A stretch of DNA of 64,000 bases from Vibrio algarum. Lineage in GTDB: Bacteria > Pseudomonadota > Gammaproteobacteria > Enterobacterales > Vibrionaceae. Position numbers and translations under genes: made by a program. The notes beneath the pieces were generated by a model. It was given only the letters and a program-made list of their open reading frames with translations. It was not told the origin of the DNA and searched no databases. Shown in pieces: positions 26,810 through 36,832 of the stretch (position 1 is its first letter; each line of letters starts with the position of its first letter). Location of the stretch: assembly GCF_028204155.1 (NCBI RefSeq), contig NZ_JAQLOI010000001.1, positions 2,046,001 to 2,110,000 on the forward strand, read 5' to 3'.

Positions 26810-26817
26810 CTGATTGT

Positions 26818-29800
26818 TTAGTCGTGGATAACCGGTTTGATCAATGTATTTAAAAAGTCTAGGTGATTCTCAGAACTATCAAAGTCTGATCTCACATTGT
26901 CAATGAAAATGGTCTGTGTTCCACCTGCATGAATTACGTTAATGTCTACGCCTTGACCATGAGATGACACACTGACGGTGTCTAATAGTTTGTCTATTGT
27001 ACCATCGTCTTTTATGTCTATAAGATCACCGAGATAAATTTTGTCTTTCCCAAATTCAAAGTCATGTATAGTATCTTTTTCATCATTTCCACTACCCGCT
27101 GTTTTAGAATCCCAAACAAAAATATCTACACCATCATCGATATCATCATCTTTTTGACCTTTTTCACCATTTGGAATTACTCCACCATACAAGCTATCAT
27201 GACCTAAACCGCCAACAAGAATATCGCTCCCTAACCCACCGTATAAATCATCATTGCCGTCTTTACCATCAATATAATCGTTACCATTGCCACCAACTAA
27301 CTGTGGTGAGGGATCTCCTTGACCCTGACCATTTCCGTTATCGTGTGCTTCAGTACCTTCAATATAATTATAGTAATTACTAGCAGGTGCAACTTGAACC
27401 GAACTTACCGCCGTATTAGAGACATTGTCCGACATATCAAATACCGATATCTCAATATTTCGCTCTGAAGATATTGGGCTTATTGTACCAAACATGACGT
27501 CTTTTAAAACCAATTCGAAGTCGTCTGGCGATGCTCCCGTTTCATTGGTCAATAGCCATGTGTTCGCTCCTGACTCTTCAAACACAAAACCTTCGGGCAA
27601 ATCATTAGGATCGATAGAGAGCGCATCTCCAAATTCACCATTGGTAAGGACAAATTGCACGCGGCGGATATTCCCATCATCGGTAATGGAAACATCACTA
27701 TCAACGATTCCAACAAGAGAACCTTCATTGCTTATAACTTGGTAACCTGAATTTACGCTATCGTAATTTGGACGTAGTGTGACCACTAAATCATCATAAT
27801 CTAGTCCACCGCCATCCTCTATTTCAATTAAAATAGAGCCATTTTCATCAATGTTTGTCACTCTGAAATTAGCAGAACCGCTGTCTTCGTCATGAGATAA
27901 AAAGACATTGTCAAATGACGTATTGCCATAGACCAAGTCGCCAGAATCATTGAAGCTAAGGCTATCTCCTGGATTAGCATTTACTGCAGACGTAAGAGAC
28001 AGTGCCCCATTAGCAATTAAGAAATAATGAACATCTGAATTTGGTAGCTCCAATAATACCCCTTCGTTAGGAGCATTTGGACCACGAGAATCATCAATCA
28101 ACAATTGTGGGTTTACTGGGTTTCCCTCGCTATCGAGAGTATAGTAACCAAACACGTTATGATACGCTGCACTAGAACCATTAAAGTCGAGTTGATAATC
28201 AAGTCCACTCAAGTCAATAATTGGTGCGATATTATCATTTATCGTTACTTCATTGTCCGTGCTGTCAGAGGTAACATTACCGACTTTGTCTGTCGTTTGA
28301 ACCTCAACATCATACACTCCGCTAACAAGGTTGTCGCTAACGCCTAACGACCATTTACCACCTGCAGATACCGTTAACTCATTGTCAGTTCCAAGAACGT
28401 AAGTCTTGCCATTCACTGTGACTTTTAATCCGCCTTGCGCATCTGAATCGTCATATGTTCCTGTAATCGTTGGTGTCACATCATAAGTGTCCAATGTATC
28501 AACGGTAGGAGTATCCGGGGCTAACGTGTCGACAGTAAGCGACAGCGTGTTGCTATCTGTACCATTGTTACCCGATAGGTCTTGATAATCTTGCCCGACG
28601 ACAGATATTTCCACTGTTTCATCTAGATTATTAGCAGGGCTGAACTCTGCATACCAAACGCTTGGATTAGCGTCGTCTTGTACGAGATTGCTCACTGCAC
28701 CACCGCTGTTAGAAACATTTATATCTTCTATCTCCAAGCCACTAACCGCTTCACTGAACGTCAGTGTTAATGCAATAATATCGCCTTGTTTAACTATTGA
28801 TGAATCCGATGTAATTGCAACGCTTGGTGCAATATCGTCTTTATTTACAAGAGACTCTCCTACCGTAACAGTAGCAACTGAGTCGCTTGCGTTTCCATCA
28901 TTATCTATTGCTCGATACGTAAATGAATCCGATACATTAGCCGAAATAACGTCTATCCCAATCAAAACAATATTTGAATCAGCACCAACAACAGCGTTTT
29001 GTTCATTACCTTGTATAACGAACACTCTAAACTCTACAAAAGACACACCTTCTGGTGCATTTATAGTAGGGCTAAAGTTACCCGTACCGTCATAAACGGC
29101 ATCGTTTGTATCATCATCAAAACTATAACGATGTTCGTTACCTTCTGTATCAATAGCGATAACTTCAATCTGCGCGTCTTTCTGATTGTTATCTTTATCG
29201 TAATGATTCCATATACTGCCAAAGTGCAATTGAGCGGAATTAATTGATGCATTCGCAGCAGTGTAATCTACAGAAATGAATTCCTTAGCAGTAACATTGA
29301 TCTCGTTCCCGTTTACACCAAACCCAAGTTCTGGTTTGCTTGATGTACCCGCGTCATACGTAATATCAGCGTCATAATTCAAATCTGTATCATTAGTTGG
29401 TGCTTGACCAGAGAACGTACCAGCTTTAATAGAAACCAAGGAGTTAGGTATAACAAGTTCTGGAGTGTCACCACTTACACTATCTGCATAATTCTGTGCA
29501 GAAAAACTTAATTTACCAGCGATAGTTACAGCATCATCTTGTACATAGTTGTACTCTGTTTGCTCGGTAGGATTACTGCCTTGATCCGTCACTTGCTCTA
29601 ACTGACCATATCTAGGGCCAGATACAACTTCAACATTTACTGGTAGGCCATCAAGATCATCTTCAAAGTCTTTTACATAGGATTCATCGGTAGTTGACTG
29701 CCCATCATCAAACGTGAAGTTACCTTCTGGTGTAATTTCAAAATCTGTTACTGTCGGGTTAACAAGATCAATAGTTACACCATCTCTGAATTGAAGCTCT

Positions 29801-32800
29801 TCAAATTCTCGAAGTATATTTGTATCGCCCACTACGCCATTCACGGTATTTTCAGTAACAACGACTTCACCTTGCGCGTTTCGACTTATGGTTACTTCAT
29901 CAGAATTAAGGTTAAATACCGCTGTATCGTCCCCTGCACCTCCATCAATAACAACGCGATCATTAGCATCGTCATCGTTAATTTGAATCGTATCATCTCC
30001 CTCACCTAACAACGCATAGTCATCTGAAGCTTCGGTTTCTGTGTTAACCCAATTACCGTGGAAGTAATGAACTTTTTCAGTAGAATCGCTGCTATTACCA
30101 ACTTCATCTACCTGAATAGCGTGAATCAAATCGTTATCGTTAGTTCCAAAGTTCTTGACATCACTTGAGTTAAAGGTCCAACTCCAAGTACCGTCTGCAG
30201 TTACAACAATAGCAGTGCTGCCGTTGACTGGTTCCTTTCCAGCTTCTTGACCGCGGTCCACCGTTTCGTCAAACAACAGAATAGTTGACCCAGGCTCACC
30301 TGTTCCGGAAATGGTTACCACGCTATAGTCGCTAGCCACGGAGTCGTCCGCGATGTTTGTTATGGCTGGTGGGGGTGACGATACAGTGTCTTTTTCTACC
30401 GTGTCGCTGAACACCGTGTCCGATGGTTCACTGTCTTGCGCGACATTACCATCTTGGTCGGTAAAGCTAGCGTTCGCGGTTAACGTACCGTCCGCGAGGT
30501 CACTCACGTCCACACCTTCGATGGTGTAACTGTTGTTGCCGTTGTCCGTTACCGTGTAATCGATGCCGTCCACACGCGCCACCCACTGGTCACTCACTTC
30601 AACCAAAGTCAGCGCTATCTTACCTGTACTTGAATCCGTTACTTCTAACCCGCTTACGCCAGACAAACCATTAGTGGTGCCTTCACCTAAGGTCAAGGTG
30701 ATGTTCGCATTTTCAGTGCCGCTTATCAGCTCGTTGCCCGACTCGTCCGTCAATGCGATGCTTGGGCCTGCTATTTCGCTGCCTTGATCGTCGCCATCGT
30801 TACCGTATTCGGTGTCTTTCTCGACTGTATCGCTGAACACCGTGTCCGATGGTTCACTGTCTTGCGCGACATTACCATCTTGGTCGGTAAAGCTAGCGTT
30901 CGCGGTTAAGGTACCGTCCGCGAGATCACTCACGTCCACACCTTCGATGGTGTAACTGTTGTTGCCGTTGTCCGTTACCGTGTAATCGGTGCCGTCCACA
31001 CGCGCCACCCACTGGTCGCTCACTTCAACCAAAGTCAGCGCTATCTTACCTGTGCTTGAATCCGTTACTTCTAATCCGCTTACGCCAGACAAGCCATTCG
31101 TGGTGCCTTCACCTAAGGTCAAGGTGATGTTCGCATTTTCAGTGCCGCTTATCAGCTCGTTGCCCGACTCGTCCGTCAATGCGATGCTTGGGCCTGCTAT
31201 TTCGCTGCCTTGATCGTCGCCATCATCACCGTATTCGGTGTCTTTCTCGACTGTATCGCTGAACACCGTGTCCGATGGTTCACTGTCTTGCGCGACATTG
31301 CCATCTTGGTCGGTAAAGCTAGCGTTCGCGGTTAAGGTACCGTCCGCGAGGTCACTCACGTCCACACCTTCGATGGTGTAACTGTTGTTGCCGTTGTCCG
31401 TTACCGTGTAATCGGTGCCGTCCACACGCGCCACCCACTGGTCACTCACTTCAACCAAAGTCAGCGCTATCTTACCTGTACTTGAATCCGTTACTTCTAA
31501 CCCGCTTACGCCAGACAAACCATTAGTGGTGCCTTCACCTAAGGTCAAGGTGATGTTCGCATTTTCAGCGCCGCTTATCAGCTCGTTGCCCGACTCGTCC
31601 GTCAATGCGATGCTTGGGCCTGCTATTTCGCTGCCTTGATCGTCGCCATCGTTGCCGTATTCGGTGTCTTTCTCGACTGTATCGCTGAACACCGTGTCCG
31701 ATGGTTCACTGTCTTGCGCGACATTGCCATCTTGGTCGGTAAAGCTAGCGTTCGCGGTTAAGGTACCGTCCGCGAGGTCACTCACGTCCACACCTTCGAT
31801 GGTGTAACTGTTGTTGCCGTTGTCCGTTACCGTGTAATCGGTGCCGTCCACACGCGCCACCCACTGGTCACTCACTTCAACCAAAGTCAGCGCTATCTTA
31901 CCTGTGCTTGAATCCGTTACTTCTAACCCGCTTACGCCAGACAAGCCATTAGTGGTGCCTTCACCTAAGGTCAAGGTGATGTTCGCATTTTCAGTGCCGC
32001 TTATCAGCTCGTTGCCCGACTCGTCCGTCAATGCGATGCTTGGGCCTGCTATTTCGCTGCCTTGATCGTCGCCATCGTTACCGTAAATCTCATCAACATC
32101 CAATTCACTTAACACAACGTCAACCTGAGCAACGCCACCAGCACCATCTTCTGCCATAATGACTAATTCGTGCACATTCAGTTGGCTTGCATCTTCATAG
32201 TTGTTCGCTGCAGCTTCAGCTCCTGTCGTAGTTAAGGTAATTTGACCAGCCGCATTAATTGCAAACCAACCATAGGTGTTGCCACCCGTTATCGTGTATT
32301 CAACCGAATCACCATCGAGATCTTGAGCTTCTACAGTACCAATTACATCACCAGCTAGGCTGTTCTCGTTATAGGCGAAATTGTAACCTTCGTCTGTATA
32401 TTCAGGAGAATCGCCTATAAATTCAGGAGCACTATTTGCTTCCAGTACAGTCAAATTGAAGGTAGTTGTAGATTCTGGTCCAAATTGACCATCTGATTCT
32501 TCTGAGTAGGCAGTAACCGTTATTTCATAGGTTTCGGCACTGTCACCTGGTACTTCAACACGTAAAGTATCAAGGTTCAATGCTGATATATCGTAGTTGC
32601 CTTCACTATTTGCAGTGGCTGTATTTCCGTCACCATCGGTTACAGTACTTCCCGCAGGTAGACCAGAAAGCTCAACATGTAGTTGTTCTGACGGGTCAGT
32701 TACAGAGGCACTAATTGGGTTAAGGTTAATTGAAGACCCTTCATATCCAGTGTTAACTAACGAAGTCACACTAATATCATCAAGTAACGCCCCATAGGTG

Positions 32801-35800
32801 TCATTGGAATTAACGTCGCCGCTTTCAAATACTAATTTGTAGTTACTTCCTTCACCTTCAGGTATGGCAAAAGTGACCTTTCCGGTCTCCCAATTTTTTG
32901 GTTCAGAGGGGTCAAACACATAAAGAAGTTGCTCGACCTCTTTTCCGTCAATGGTATAAACAAGTTTTAATGTTGCGTCAGAATCGGTATCTGAGTTGAT
33001 ACGACGAGCGGCTATATCAAAATCAATTTGGAATGTATCTCCCGCCTGTAATTCAGCGGATTCGTTGAAAGTGGCGGTTAGTGTACGGTCACCTTTATCA
33101 CCTTCGAGTTCCATAATTTGATCAGTATTCGAACCAGCACCGTAAGTGCTCGCTTTACCTACTTCGAATAAACTGTCTGTATTATCTGTTCCCCACGTTA
33201 AAGCAGAACCTTCAGGGTTGTATGCACTCGCTTCTCCCGAGCTTGTCCAAGAACTACCACTTAAGTTGATTTTCTCAAAATCGATTGTAGAGCTAATGCT
33301 TGGTGTTGAATCAAGAGAAAGTATTACCGCATCGGCTACTGGATCAATATCAAACTGGATAGTATGAGTGTCACTCAATAACTCTCCATCACTCACTTGA
33401 AACTCAAAACTGGCGTAATCAGTACCGCTTTCGTTTTCGCCGCCTTGATAAGTTAATAAGCTTATATTTTCAGCTGAAATATCTAAACCACCGCTAGGTA
33501 GTGACGTAATTTCCTCACCATCGTAGTAAAGGATGCCTTCTTCTGGCAATTCCGTGATCTTAATAAAACTTAGTGTGTCACCTTCATCTACATCTCTAAA
33601 ACCAAAGTCTCCAGCAGTAAATTGATAGGCGTTATCTTCATCAACAACCAATTTATTATCGGATGCAGTCGGCGCTTCATTAAGATCATTCACATTTAAT
33701 GTCGTGTCTGCAGAATCTAAAACCTCATCACTGATGGTTTCGTCTTTAATATCTACCGTTACGTCCATACTTGACAGTGTTTCAAAATCAAGTTCAACAC
33801 CCGCTTTTAGGTGTAATTCGAAGACGCCGTCGGATACCTCAACAATAGTAAAGTTGTCTGCATCCGCGCCTGATAATGAGAGTTCATTTTCACCAAGACC
33901 ATCGTCCGATATTTCGATGTCTGCGATTTTTATGCTCGTCTCTGTCGAGCTGTTTTCGTCTATGTTTGTGACAATGTTTGAAAGTGAAACCGTCGGCGCT
34001 TCATTAAGATCATTCACATCCAGTGTCGTGTCGGCGGAATCTAAAACCTCATCACTGATGGTTTCGTCTTTAATATCTACCGTTACGTCCATACTTGACA
34101 GTGTTTCAAAATCAAGTTCAACACCCGATTTTAGGTGCAATTCGAAGACGCCGTCGGATACCTCAACAATAATAAAGTTGTCTGCATCCGCACCTGATAA
34201 TGAGAGTTCATTTTCACCAAGACCATCGTCCGATATTTCGATGTCTGCGATTTTTATGCTCGTCTCTGTCGAGCTGTTTTCGTCTATGTTTGTGACAATG
34301 TTTGAAAGTGAAACCGTCGGCGCTTCATTAAGATCATTCACATCCAGTGTCGTGTCGGCGGAATCTAAAACCTCATCACTGATGGTTTCGTCTTTAATAT
34401 CTACCGTTACGTCCATACTTGACAGTGTTTCAAAATCAAGTTCAACACCCGCTTTTAGGTGCAATTCGAAGACGCCGTCGGATACCTCAACAATAATAAA
34501 GTTGTCTGCATCCACACCTGACAATGAGAGTTCATTTTCACCAAGACCATCGTCCGATATTTCGATGTCGGCGATTTTTATACTCGTCTCTGTCGAGCTG
34601 TTTTCGTCTATGTTTGTGACAATGTTTGAAAGTGAAACCGTCGGCGCTTCATTAATGTCATTGACATCAAGTGTCATCGAGTCGTTGTCAAGCGGGCTAT
34701 CACTAAGCCCTGCATCACTAATTTCAACAGTCACGTCCATACTTGAAAGGGATTCAAAGTCGAGTGTTACACCTGCTTTTAAATGTAATTCAAAGACACC
34801 GTCGGATACCTCAACAATAACGAAATTATCTGCATCCGCACCTGATAATGAGAGTTCATTTTCACCAAGACCATCGTCCGATATTTCGATGTCGGCGATT
34901 TTTATGCTCGTCTCTGTCGAGCTGTTTTCGTCTATGTTTATGACAATGTTTGAAAGTGAAACCGTCGGCGCTTCATTAAGATCATTCACATCCAGTGTCG
35001 TGTCGGCGGAATCTAAAACCTCATCACTGATGGTTTCGTCTTTAATATCTACCGTTACGTCCATACTTGACAGTGTTTCAAAATCAAGTTCAACACCCGC
35101 TTTTAGGTGCAATTCGAAGACGCCGTCGGATACCTCAACAATAACGAAATTATCTGCATCCGCACCTGATAATGAGAGTTCATTTTCACCAAGACCATCG
35201 TCCGATATTTCGATGTCTGCGATTTTTATGCTCGTCTCTGTCGAGCTGTTTTCGTCTATGTTTGTGACAATGTTTGAAAGTGAAACCGTCGGCGCTTCAT
35301 TAAGATCATTCACATCCAGTGTCGTGTCGACGGAATCTAAAACCTCATCACTGATGGTTTCGTCTTTAATATCTACCGTTACGTCCATACTTGACAGTGT
35401 TTCAAAATCAAGTTCAACACCCGCTTTTAGGTGTAATTCGAAGACGCCGTCGGATACCTCAACAATAATAAAGTTGTCTGCATCCACACCTGATAATGAG
35501 AGTTCATTTTCACCAAGACCATCGTCCGATATTTCGATATCGGCGATTTTTATACTCGTCTCTGTCGAGCTGTTTTCGTCTATGTTTGTGACAATGTTTG
35601 AAAGTGAAACCGTCGGCGCTTCATTAATGTCATTGACATCAAGTGTCATCGAGTCGTTGTCAAGCGGGCTATCACTAAGCCCTGCATCACTAACTTCAAC
35701 AGTCACGTCCATACTTGAAAGGGTTTCAAAGTCGAGTGTTACACCTGCTTTTAAATGTAATTCAAAGACACCGTCAGATACCTCAACAATAACGAAATTA

Positions 35801-36387
35801 TCTGCATCCGCACCTGATAGAGATAATACATTAGTACCTTGTTGGTCATCGGTTATGTCGATATCGGCTACGCGAATTGTTCCTGTAGTTGAAGTATTTT
35901 CATCGAGGCTTTCTACTAAATTCGATAATGTGACTGTTGGAGCTTGATTGATAAATTGCTGAAGTAACTGAAGAGACTGTGTTCTAGAAAGCCCCTGTGA
36001 CTCAATACCTGTAGTATCAAAAGCGGTAGATGCCATTACTGCTAACGCATCTCTCGATACAACAGCCATCGGAGTTGCAGAAGAACCCTCCGATAAACCG
36101 GCAGCAGTTGCAAACTCTTCGCCCAACTGGGTCGGATCTTGCCCTTCAGCAATCTGCGCGAAAATTTGATCTATTTCGTTTTGAGCATCTATTGGCGCTC
36201 TGTTGCCATCTTCTTCAACTAGTTCCGCTTGGATCACCGCATCAGACATCATCGGGGAATCCCCTTTAGTCAATAGGACCTCTCCCGGTTTAGCGTCTTG
36301 AATATCGGTAATCGTTTTAAGATTTCCGTTTTTATCGATAACAATAAAGTATTTGCTACCTGCGATAGCGCCAATAAGTGCGTTCAT
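26818..36387 (-). CDS. Giant LapA-type type I secreted RTX adhesin with retention module
   Basis: 3189 residues from ATG 36387 (AAGGAAC upstream; the longer frame to 36471 has no ribosome site). Order of parts: N-terminal retention module (1-110) beginning MNALIGAIAGSKYFIVIDK and carrying the TAAG motif (94-97) that LapG proteases cut; seven 108-residue Ig/cadherin-like repeats (about 151-906); a cadherin-like domain (about 907-1020); a possible jelly-roll lectin domain (about 1030-1210); four 142-residue repeats (about 1435-2002); Ig-like domains; a DUF4114-like domain ending LDYDDLVVTLRP (about 2790-2875); RTX nonapeptides (GGNGNDYIDGKDGNDDLYGG, about 3026-3065); and a C-terminal type I secretion signal. 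Acidic, nearly Cys-free and Ca-binding. Expected to be held in the TolC-like pore by its N-terminus and released by LapG when cyclic di-GMP falls. Ligand unknown. Confidence 0.95.
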   Translation of the reverse strand: MNALIGAIAGSKYFIVIDKNGNLKTITDIQDAKPGEVLLTKGDSPMMSDAVIQAELVEEDGNRAPIDAQNEIDQIFAQIAEGQDPTQLGEEFATAAGLSEGSSATPMAVVSRDALAVMASTAFDTTGIESQGLSRTQSLQLLQQFINQAPTVTLSNLVESLDENTSTTGTIRVADIDITDDQQGTNVLSLSGADADNFVIVEVSDGVFELHLKAGVTLDFETLSSMDVTVEVSDAGLSDSPLDNDSMTLDVNDINEAPTVSLSNIVTNIDENSSTETSIKIADIEISDDGLGENELSLSGVDADNFIIVEVSDGVFELHLKAGVELDFETLSSMDVTVDIKDETISDEVLDSVDTTLDVNDLNEAPTVSLSNIVTNIDENSSTETSIKIADIEISDDGLGENELSLSGADADNFVIVEVSDGVFELHLKAGVELDFETLSSMDVTVDIKDETISDEVLDSADTTLDVNDLNEAPTVSLSNIVINIDENSSTETSIKIADIEISDDGLGENELSLSGADADNFVIVEVSDGVFELHLKAGVTLDFESLSSMDVTVEISDAGLSDSPLDNDSMTLDVNDINEAPTVSLSNIVTNIDENSSTETSIKIADIEISDDGLGENELSLSGVDADNFIIVEVSDGVFELHLKAGVELDFETLSSMDVTVDIKDETISDEVLDSADTTLDVNDLNEAPTVSLSNIVTNIDENSSTETSIKIADIEISDDGLGENELSLSGADADNFIIVEVSDGVFELHLKSGVELDFETLSSMDVTVDIKDETISDEVLDSADTTLDVNDLNEAPTVSLSNIVTNIDENSSTETSIKIADIEISDDGLGENELSLSGADADNFTIVEVSDGVFELHLKAGVELDFETLSSMDVTVDIKDETISDEVLDSADTTLNVNDLNEAPTASDNKLVVDEDNAYQFTAGDFGFRDVDEGDTLSFIKITELPEEGILYYDGEEITSLPSGGLDISAENISLLTYQGGENESGTDYASFEFQVSDGELLSDTHTIQFDIDPVADAVILSLDSTPSISSTIDFEKINLSGSSWTSSGEASAYNPEGSALTWGTDNTDSLFEVGKASTYGAGSNTDQIMELEGDKGDRTLTATFNESAELQAGDTFQIDFDIAARRINSDTDSDATLKLVYTIDGKEVEQLLYVFDPSEPKNWETGKVTFAIPEGEGSNYKLVFESGDVNSNDTYGALLDDISVTSLVNTGYEGSSINLNPISASVTDPSEQLHVELSGLPAGSTVTDGDGNTATANSEGNYDISALNLDTLRVEVPGDSAETYEITVTAYSEESDGQFGPESTTTFNLTVLEANSAPEFIGDSPEYTDEGYNFAYNENSLAGDVIGTVEAQDLDGDSVEYTITGGNTYGWFAINAAGQITLTTTGAEAAANNYEDASQLNVHELVIMAEDGAGGVAQVDVVLSELDVDEIYGNDGDDQGSEIAGPSIALTDESGNELISGTENANITLTLGEGTTNGLSGVSGLEVTDSSTGKIALTLVEVSDQWVARVDGTDYTVTDNGNNSYTIEGVDVSDLADGTLTANASFTDQDGNVAQDSEPSDTVFSDTVEKDTEYGNDGDDQGSEIAGPSIALTDESGNELISGAENANITLTLGEGTTNGLSGVSGLEVTDSSTGKIALTLVEVSDQWVARVDGTDYTVTDNGNNSYTIEGVDVSDLADGTLTANASFTDQDGNVAQDSEPSDTVFSDTVEKDTEYGDDGDDQGSEIAGPSIALTDESGNELISGTENANITLTLGEGTTNGLSGVSGLEVTDSSTGKIALTLVEVSDQWVARVDGTDYTVTDNGNNSYTIEGVDVSDLADGTLTANASFTDQDGNVAQDSEPSDTVFSDTVEKDTEYGNDGDDQGSEIAGPSIALTDESGNELISGTENANITLTLGEGTTNGLSGVSGLEVTDSSTGKIALTLVEVSDQWVARVDGIDYTVTDNGNNSYTIEGVDVSDLADGTLTANASFTDQDGNVAQDSEPSDTVFSDTVEKDTVSSPPPAITNIADDSVASDYSVVTISGTGEPGSTILLFDETVDRGQEAGKEPVNGSTAIVVTADGTWSWTFNSSDVKNFGTNDNDLIHAIQVDEVGNSSDSTEKVHYFHGNWVNTETEASDDYALLGEGDDTIQINDDDANDRVVIDGGAGDDTAVFNLNSDEVTISRNAQGEVVVTENTVNGVVGDTNILREFEELQFRDGVTIDLVNPTVTDFEITPEGNFTFDDGQSTTDESYVKDFEDDLDGLPVNVEVVSGPRYGQLEQVTDQGSNPTEQTEYNYVQDDAVTIAGKLSFSAQNYADSVSGDTPELVIPNSLVSIKAGTFSGQAPTNDTDLNYDADITYDAGTSSKPELGFGVNGNEINVTAKEFISVDYTAANASINSAQLHFGSIWNHYDKDNNQKDAQIEVIAIDTEGNEHRYSFDDDTNDAVYDGTGNFSPTINAPEGVSFVEFRVFVIQGNEQNAVVGADSNIVLIGIDVISANVSDSFTYRAIDNDGNASDSVATVTVGESLVNKDDIAPSVAITSDSSIVKQGDIIALTLTFSEAVSGLEIEDINVSNSGGAVSNLVQDDANPSVWYAEFSPANNLDETVEISVVGQDYQDLSGNNGTDSNTLSLTVDTLAPDTPTVDTLDTYDVTPTITGTYDDSDAQGGLKVTVNGKTYVLGTDNELTVSAGGKWSLGVSDNLVSGVYDVEVQTTDKVGNVTSDSTDNEVTINDNIAPIIDLSGLDYQLDFNGSSAAYHNVFGYYTLDSEGNPVNPQLLIDDSRGPNAPNEGVLLELPNSDVHYFLIANGALSLTSAVNANPGDSLSFNDSGDLVYGNTSFDNVFLSHDEDSGSANFRVTNIDENGSILIEIEDGGGLDYDDLVVTLRPNYDSVNSGYQVISNEGSLVGIVDSDVSITDDGNIRRVQFVLTNGEFGDALSIDPNDLPEGFVFEESGANTWLLTNETGASPDDFELVLKDVMFGTISPISSERNIEISVFDMSDNVSNTAVSSVQVAPASNYYNYIEGTEAHDNGNGQGQGDPSPQLVGGNGNDYIDGKDGNDDLYGGLGSDILVGGLGHDSLYGGVIPNGEKGQKDDDIDDGVDIFVWDSKTAGSGNDEKDTIHDFEFGKDKIYLGDLIDIKDDGTIDKLLDTVSVSSHGQGVDINVIHAGGTQTIFIDNVRSDFDSSENHLDFLNTLIKPVIHD
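30381..32084 (-). repeat. Four tandem 426-bp repeats in the adhesin gene
   Basis: Period 426 bp (142 residues), seen for instance in the identical stretches around 30563, 30989, 31415 and 31841. Copies differ at a handful of bases (for example GTDY against GIDY, TENAN against AENAN, NDGDD against DDGDD). The array is visibly richer in G and C than the rest of the gene. The near-identity implies recent expansion or gene conversion, and makes copy number liable to assembly error. Confidence 0.95.
33671..35938 (-). repeat. Seven tandem 324-bp repeats in the adhesin gene
   Basis: The junction GGCGCTTCATTAA recurs at 33671, 33995, 34319, 34643, 34967, 35291 and 35615, an exact 324-bp (108-residue) step, with a diverged end at 35939. 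Units fall into two classes by their C-terminal part (SDAGLSDSPLDNDS or KDETISDEVLDS), in the order A-B-B-A-B-B-B from the N-terminus. They encode cadherin/Ig-like beta-sandwich repeats. Confidence 0.95.
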
Positions 36388-36832
36388 TCGTTGTTCCTTT
36401 CTAAGCAATCTGGCAATATATATGCCAACGATTGAATATAAGACAATTCTAAAATTGGTATCTTGCAACATTAAAATTTAGCAGTAAAATGGAACCAAGG
36501 CCACAAAGTGACAGGTAAAATGCAACACATCGCAACCTTTTTTATCTATTTATTAAATGTGAGATAGAAAAGCTTCCTAAATTTTGATTAATCACGCCAT
36601 TATCGACTAAAATCAGCAAATTAAAGAGACGCAACGCTCTACCAAAAACCAAAAATATTCTAACGATTTACAAAAAAATACCGCTAAAACCACATTTAAC
36701 TGTTAAAATATTTTTAATAATTTGTATTAATGAGATATTGGCCGTTAAATTACTCATTTATCTTGATATTCTCATATTTAAGACGGCTTTTCGTGGATAT
36801 AATAACGCTATTAAAATGTAGGAGAACAAATT
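36388..36832. other. Divergent regulatory region between adhesin and TolC-like genes
   Basis: About 445 nt, very AT-rich, no gene. On the minus strand TTGTCT (36441-36446) and TATATA (36417-36422), 18 nt apart, could be the adhesin promoter. On the plus strand TATAAT at 36798-36803 is a good -10 for the TolC-like gene but lacks a clear -35 at the right distance, as expected for an activated promoter. No known operator is recognised. Confidence 0.4.

Larger units (their letters stand above)
26199..26817. other. Gap between OmpA paralogue 1 and the adhesin
   Basis: About 620 nt with no intact gene. It holds an AGCCGCCT...AGGCGGCT inverted repeat near 26224-26271 that may end the OmpA transcript, the dead IS200/IS605 transposase at about 26290-26640, and the adhesin terminator at 26783-26809. 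Confidence 0.6.

Noticed and set aside
30563..32065. Four near-identical 74-codon plus-strand frames spaced 426 bp
   Set aside because: Antisense copies of the 426-bp adhesin repeat, with no start signals.
33704..35947. 747-codon open frame on the plus strand opposite the adhesin repeats
   Set aside because: It is a shadow of the 324-bp array: each unit repeats the same antisense frame, so one stop-free unit keeps all open. It has low-complexity Ser/Thr composition and no ribosome site.
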